NCBI GenBank assembly: GCA_022561095.1
Contig: JADFRV010000035.1
Span: 1-16,572 of the forward strand
DNA: 16,572 nucleotides
Reading direction: 5' to 3'
Origin: Chloroflexota bacterium
GTDB taxonomy: Bacteria; Chloroflexota; Dehalococcoidia; SM23-28-2; RBG-16-64-32
The first letter of the stretch is position 1. Each line of letters begins with the position of its first letter. Below the pieces are notes generated by a model that was not told where the DNA came from, made no database searches, and worked only from the letters and a program-made list of their open reading frames with translations. The position numbers were made by a program, and so were the translations under genes. Positions 12,888 to 16,572 of this stretch are shown in pieces.

Positions 12888-14801
12888 TCACTCGGATGCA
12901 GGCTCCAGCGCCCAACCGTAGACCCCCACCACAAGGACGGCAACTCCCACCGCGACGATAGCGGCGTCGTAGATCAGGCCGGTAGCTATGATCGGCAGGC
13001 CGATGGCGGCGATCAGCGGGAAGAAAGACGGCGAGGGCATGTGTATGCCATGGCCTCCGCCCTCTGCCTGTTCTTCCTCCTCAGGCTCCTGCGCCCCACC
13101 TCCCACGATTGGCACAGGCCGCCCCGTCTCATCCTCCACATACTTGCTGTGCCAGAAGGCGTCTCTGGCTCGCACTGTGGGGATCTCCGCAAAGTTATAC
13201 GGCGGTACCGGCGAAGGCAGGCTCCACTCCAGGGTACGCCCGTCCCAGGGATCAGCCCCGGCCCTATCCTTCCTGCGAAGGCTAAGCACCACGTTGAACA
13301 TAAACACCAGAATCGAAAGGCCGATGAGTAACGCCCCCGCGGTCGCCACCATGTTCCAAAAATCCCACCCCGTCCCCTCAGAGTAGCTGTAGATTCGACG
13401 TGGCATACCCAAAAACCCCAAGATCATCATCGGCTGGAACGTGACGTTGAACCCGATGAACATCAGCCAGAAGTGCAGCTGACCCCAACCCTCGTGCAGC
13501 AGGCGGCCCGTGAACTTCGGGAACCAGTAGTATATCCCCGCGAACAAGCCGAACATCGCCCCACCCAGCAGCACTTGGTGCAGGTGCGCGACGACGAAGT
13601 AGGTGTCCTGCTGCTGATAGTCAGACGGCACTATGGAATGCATCACCCCCGTCAGCCCGCCGATGACGAACATCGAGATGAAGCCCACCGCGAAAAACAG
13701 CGGCGTCTTCAGGCTGATGGACCCACCCCACAACGTACCCATCCAGTTGAATATCTTGACACCCGTGGGCACCGCGATCAGGATCGTGGACACCGCGAAC
13801 GCCGAGTTCGCTATCGGGCCCAGGCCCGTTGTTAACATGTGGTGCGCCCATACCCCCCAGCTCATAAAGGCGATGGCGAGGCCCGATAAGACCACAAACT
13901 GATAGCCGAACAGCGGCTTACGGGAGAAGGTGGGCAGCACCTCCGAGACGATCCCCATAGCAGGTAAGATCAAGATATAGACTTCGGGATGGCCGAACAG
14001 CCAGAACATATGCTGCCATAGCAACGGCTGGCCGCCCGCGGCGAAGTTGAAGAAGTTGGCGCCATACAGACGGTCGAACAGGAGCTGGAACAGGGCGACG
14101 GTGATTATGGGCATGGCGAAGATGATGAGGAAGGAGGTGATCAGCGTCATCCAGACGAACACCGGCATGCGAAGCAGCGTCATCCCCGGCGCCCGCATGT
14201 TGAAGATCGTGACGATGAAGTTGAACCCAGACGCCATCGAGGCGACGCCGAGGATCAGAAGGCCGAACGCCCAGAAGTCCATCCCCGTTCCCGCGGACTG
14301 GAGCGACAGCGGGGCGTAGCCGAACCAGCCGGCATCAGGCGCGCCCAGCTCCCCCTGCAATATGTTGCCCCCCGTGAAGAAGCTGGCGTTCATGAACAGG
14401 CCGCCACCCAGGAACACCCAGAAGCTGAAGGCGTTAAGGCGCGGGAAGGCAACGTCGCGGGCGCCGATCATCAGCGGAATCAGGAGGTTGAAGAAGGCGG
14501 CGCTCAGAGGCATCACCACCAGGAAGATCATCGTCGTGCCGTGCATCGTGAATATGCGGTTGTACTGATCGGGATCCAGCACTGTGCTGTTGGGCGAGCT
14601 TAGCTGCATCCGCAGCAACAACGCCTCGACGCCGCCCATCAGGAAGAAGGCGAAGGCGGTCAGGCCGTACATGACGCCGATGCGCTTGTGATCGACGGTC
14701 GTGAGCCAGCTCCAGATCCCTCTGTAGCTTTCGGCGTCCCCGCGGAGCTGTCGCAAGGCCCCCACCATCGTTCCGGGCCTCTCTTCAATCGCTCTCGCCA
14801 T
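12888..14801 (-). CDS. coxA: Cytochrome c oxidase subunit I, aa3-type with C-terminal extension
   Basis: 637 residues. Catalytic subunit that reduces O2 and pumps protons. Visible ligands: His87 (MHGTT) and His408 for the low-spin haem, His406 for the high-spin haem (VVAHLHQV), CuB ligands His271 (FGHPEVY) and His320/His321 (WAHHMLT), and Tyr275 for the His-Tyr cross-link. The GHPEVY glutamate (Glu273) with Asp116 and Asn123 (RDVAFPRLN) makes it an A1-type, D-channel oxidase; Lys349 (PTGVKIFNW) fits the K-channel. After the usual twelve helices a charged linker (about 550-585, including EEEEQAEGG) leads to two more helices (about 590-630), equivalent to the first two helices of subunit III in other species. 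The ATG has GGAGAG five bases upstream and lies two bases after the coxB stop. Confidence 0.97.
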   Translation of the reverse strand: MARAIEERPGTMVGALRQLRGDAESYRGIWSWLTTVDHKRIGVMYGLTAFAFFLMGGVEALLLRMQLSSPNSTVLDPDQYNRIFTMHGTTMIFLVVMPLSAAFFNLLIPLMIGARDVAFPRLNAFSFWVFLGGGLFMNASFFTGGNILQGELGAPDAGWFGYAPLSLQSAGTGMDFWAFGLLILGVASMASGFNFIVTIFNMRAPGMTLLRMPVFVWMTLITSFLIIFAMPIITVALFQLLFDRLYGANFFNFAAGGQPLLWQHMFWLFGHPEVYILILPAMGIVSEVLPTFSRKPLFGYQFVVLSGLAIAFMSWGVWAHHMLTTGLGPIANSAFAVSTILIAVPTGVKIFNWMGTLWGGSISLKTPLFFAVGFISMFVIGGLTGVMHSIVPSDYQQQDTYFVVAHLHQVLLGGAMFGLFAGIYYWFPKFTGRLLHEGWGQLHFWLMFIGFNVTFQPMMILGFLGMPRRIYSYSEGTGWDFWNMVATAGALLIGLSILVFMFNVVLSLRRKDRAGADPWDGRTLEWSLPSPVPPYNFAEIPTVRARDAFWHSKYVEDETGRPVPIVGGGAQEPEEEEQAEGGGHGIHMPSPSFFPLIAAIGLPIIATGLIYDAAIVAVGVAVLVVGVYGWALEPASE

Positions 14802-14803
14802 GG

Positions 14804-15625
14804 CTACTCTCCGTGCGAGACTAGCACCGGCTCGCCAGATCGCGAGCGGGCTGCCCCGCCTCCCTCAAGCTGATCCGCAACCCACGCCTCAAAGTCCTCC
14901 TCGCTCTCAGCAACAACCGTCAACCGCATAGTCCAGTGTCCCTCGGCGCCTTCGGGGCTTACGCCGCAGAACTCGGCGCACTGACCGGAGTATGTACCAA
15001 CCTTGGTGGCGTTGAACCACATGCTGTTCGTCCGGCCCGGGACAGCATCCAGCTTCCCCGCCAGCTTGGGCACCCAGAAGCTATGGATCACGTCCACCGA
15101 CTCCAGCGTGACGCCTATCTCCCGGTCCACGGGGATATGCAACTCGTTTAAGGCGAGCAAAGGCTTGCCCTCAGCGTCAACGAGGTCCGGATACTGGAAC
15201 ACCCAGGAGAATTGCTGGGCCGTAACGTTCACCTTCAGGGCGTCATCCGAGGCATCACGCCCCAGGTCTATGATGCCAACGACCGTTGGCACAGTGATAA
15301 TGAGGAGCAGGATCGCCGGCGCGATCGTCCACGCCACCTCTAAGCGGTTATTCCCATGCACCTGCCGGGGAAGCTCCCGCCCCTTCTTCCGGCGAAAGCG
15401 AATGACGACGTAGATCAACAACGCCTGCATGACGACGAAGATTACGGCCGCCGGGCCCAGCACCCAGATAAGGAGAAGGTCGCGCTGCTTCCGAGCGACA
15501 TCGCCCTCCACCGCGAACGTATTCTGCGGATCGTCGACCGCACCACAGCCCACCAGCAGCGCCGGTAGGGCTATCAGAAGAGCAGCCACAACCAGGCGTC
15601 TCACATGGACGCTATTAACTCCCAC
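14804..15625 (-). CDS. coxB: Cytochrome c oxidase subunit II with modified CuA loop
   Basis: 273 residues. Carries the CuA centre that accepts electrons and passes them to subunit I. The signal region ends in LLVGC (Cys27), a lipoprotein-type lipobox. Two membrane helices follow (about 49-74 and 95-120) and then the external cupredoxin domain with the aromatic QQFSWVFQYP stretch. CuA ligands His181 (VIHSFWVP), Cys216, Glu218, Cys220, His230 and Met233 are all present. The usual loop is C-x3-C-x3-H-x2-M, but here six residues (PEGAEG) are inserted between the second Cys and the His. There is no CxxCH, so no fused cytochrome c: this is not a caa3 subunit II. Start is GTG at 15623-15625 with GAGGGA five bases upstream. 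First gene after the predicted oxidase promoter. Confidence 0.95.
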   Translation of the reverse strand: MGVNSVHVRRLVVAALLIALPALLVGCGAVDDPQNTFAVEGDVARKQRDLLLIWVLGPAAVIFVVMQALLIYVVIRFRRKKGRELPRQVHGNNRLEVAWTIAPAILLLIITVPTVVGIIDLGRDASDDALKVNVTAQQFSWVFQYPDLVDAEGKPLLALNELHIPVDREIGVTLESVDVIHSFWVPKLAGKLDAVPGRTNSMWFNATKVGTYSGQCAEFCGVSPEGAEGHWTMRLTVVAESEEDFEAWVADQLEGGGAARSRSGEPVLVSHGE

Positions 15626-15661
15626 GGATCTCCCTCATCGACCAGAATCGAAAGCGCTGGC

Positions 15662-15677
15662 GCCGGACCCGCCCGGC
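15662..15677 (-). other. Leader hairpin upstream of coxB
   Basis: Minus strand GCCGG-GCGGGT-CCGGC: a five-base-pair GC stem with a six-base loop in the predicted leader of the oxidase genes. It is not followed by a clear U-run, so it is not a convincing terminator for ctaB; it may be an mRNA leader structure or nothing. Confidence 0.25.
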
Positions 15678-15693
15678 AGGAGCCACAACCGAT

Positions 15694-15722
15694 ATGATCC
15701 GCCACGCACGACCCCAAGTCAA
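15694..15722 (-). promoter_or_regulatory. Predicted promoter of the coxB-coxA-coxC-ctaF-ctaG operon
   Basis: Minus strand TTGACT (15717-15722; five of six), 17-base spacer, GATCAT (15694-15699; four of six), in the 104-base gap after ctaB. Start expected near 15687, about 62 bases before the coxB GTG. ctaB may also read through into this operon. Confidence 0.4.
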
Positions 15723-15729
15723 CGCGAAT

Positions 15730-16572
15730 CTACGCTCCCACGAGCCCATCCACTGCCATCGCCCCGAACAGCAGGGCCAGATAGACGATCGAATAGCGGA
15801 ATAGGGCCGAGGCCGCACCCGCCGACGTCCCGCGCCAGAGGCGGAAGGCGTAAAACAGGAACACCCCGCCCAGGACGAGGGCCGCGCTCACATAGATGAG
15901 ACCGGTCGCGCCCGAAAGGGGCAACAGGAGAGAGACAGCCACCAGCGCCAATGAGTAGAGCCAAATCTGACGCTTCGTCTCCTCTTCCCCCGAGACCGCC
16001 GGCAGCATGGGAACGCCGGCCCGCTTGTAATCGCTGCTGTAATTAAGCGCCAGGGCCCAGAAGTGGGGCGGCGTCCACACCGTCACTATCCCGAACAGCA
16101 CCAGCGCCGGCAGCCCTACTTCGCCGGTGACGGCCGCCCAACCTACCACGGGCGGCATCGCCCCCGCGGCGCCACCGATGACGATGTTCAGCGGCGTCGT
16201 GCGCTTGAGCAGCAACGTGTACACCACAACGTAGAAGACGAACGCCCCCAGCGTAAGCGTGGCCGCCAGCAGGTTGACAAACGTCTCCAGCATCAGGAAC
16301 CCGGTGGCCGCCAGCAGGAGAGCGAAGACGGCCGCTCTCTCCGGCTCTATCTGCCCCGCCGGCAGCGGCCTGCCACGCGTCCGCTGCATCACACGATCGA
16401 TGTCGCGGTCGAAGTAGCAGTTCATGGCGTTAGCGCCGCCGGCAACGATTGCGCCTCCGGCCACGGTCACCAGTATCAGCCAGGGCGAGGGCCAGCCGCC
16501 CTCCGCCAGGATCATCGCCGGTACCGTGGTGATGAGCAGGAGCATAATGATGCGCGGCTTGGTGAGGCTCAG
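15730..16572 (-). CDS. ctaB: Protoheme IX farnesyltransferase (heme O synthase), 5' end outside the window
   Basis: 280 residues visible; the start lies beyond the window end. Transfers a farnesyl group to protoheme IX to give heme O, the precursor of heme A for the oxidase encoded downstream; an inner-membrane enzyme of the UbiA family. The visible start LSLTKPRIIMLLLITTVPAM is the conserved CtaB N-terminal region, so only about 10-30 residues should be missing. The first Asp-rich motif is NCYFDRDIDRV, with Asp residues at visible positions 55 and 59, followed by QRTRGRPLPAG. The second conserved loop is YSSDYKRAGVPMLP. About eight or nine hydrophobic helices follow the family pattern. An in-frame ATG at 16543-16545 is internal to conserved sequence and not the true start. 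It lies just upstream of coxB in the same orientation. Confidence 0.95.
   Translation of the reverse strand: MSLTKPRIIMLLLITTVPAMILAEGGWPSPWLILVTVAGGAIVAGGANAMNCYFDRDIDRVMQRTRGRPLPAGQIEPERAAVFALLLAATGFLMLETFVNLLAATLTLGAFVFYVVVYTLLLKRTTPLNIVIGGAAGAMPPVVGWAAVTGEVGLPALVLFGIVTVWTPPHFWALALNYSSDYKRAGVPMLPAVSGEEETKRQIWLYSLALVAVSLLLPLSGATGLIYVSAALVLGGVFLFYAFRLWRGTSAGAASALFRYSIVYLALLFGAMAVDGLVGA

Noticed and set aside
12875..12943. Upstream ATG start for coxC
   Set aside because: Lies within the end of coxA and encodes sequence unlike subunit III; the ribosome site near 12876-12881 marks the later start.

Overview
The window is ordinary-looking, GC-rich bacterial chromosome, densely coded, with short intergenic gaps and frequent GTG/TTG starts. 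Gene content suggests an aerobic Chloroflexota-like bacterium: a CtaG/CtaF-type cytochrome oxidase cluster, a membrane-anchored blue-copper protein, and a thioredoxin-fold lipoprotein with a C-x4-C-G-P motif. This assignment is inference from family resemblance; no marker gene settles it. There is no rRNA, tRNA, CRISPR array, integrase or transposase, and no gap longer than about 150 bases.

Layout. (1) Positions 23-4102, minus strand: an apparent operon tldD - mrr-like endonuclease - pmbA/tldE, in which a predicted DNA endonuclease of visibly lower GC lies between the two halves of the TldD/TldE protease. (2) Positions 4253-4468, plus: a tiny two-helix membrane protein, divergent from tldD. 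(3) Positions 4571-6893, minus: glutamine-dependent NAD synthetase followed one base later by a HAD-family phosphatase. (4) Positions 7045-9830, plus: ABC-type ATPase, ABC-2 permease and a thioredoxin-like lipoprotein, tightly packed. The ATPase carries an in-frame palindromic repeat. (5) Positions 9961-10950, plus, behind its own likely promoter: an unusual fusion of an ABM-like alpha/beta domain, three membrane helices and a C-terminal cupredoxin. (6) Positions 11024-16572, minus and convergent with (5): ctaB (cut by the window end), then coxB, coxA, coxC, a subunit IV gene and ctaG, i.e. an aa3-type haem-copper oxidase with heme-O synthase and copper-assembly factor.

How they work together. 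Regions 5 and 6 probably belong to one respiratory theme. CtaB makes heme O, CtaG helps copper insertion, and subunits I-IV form the oxidase. Subunit II has a complete CuA ligand set but no fused cytochrome c, and no cytochrome c gene is present, so the neighbouring cupredoxin is a candidate electron donor or copper handler (inference). The thioredoxin-like lipoprotein could serve redox or metallation chemistry on the same membrane face, but this is only proximity. The NAD synthetase pair and the TldD/E operon are separate housekeeping units.

Most worth a second look: a six-residue insertion inside the CuA loop of subunit II, the ABM-membrane-cupredoxin fusion, the palindromic element inserted in frame in the ABC ATPase, and the Mrr-like nuclease within the tldD/tldE operon.
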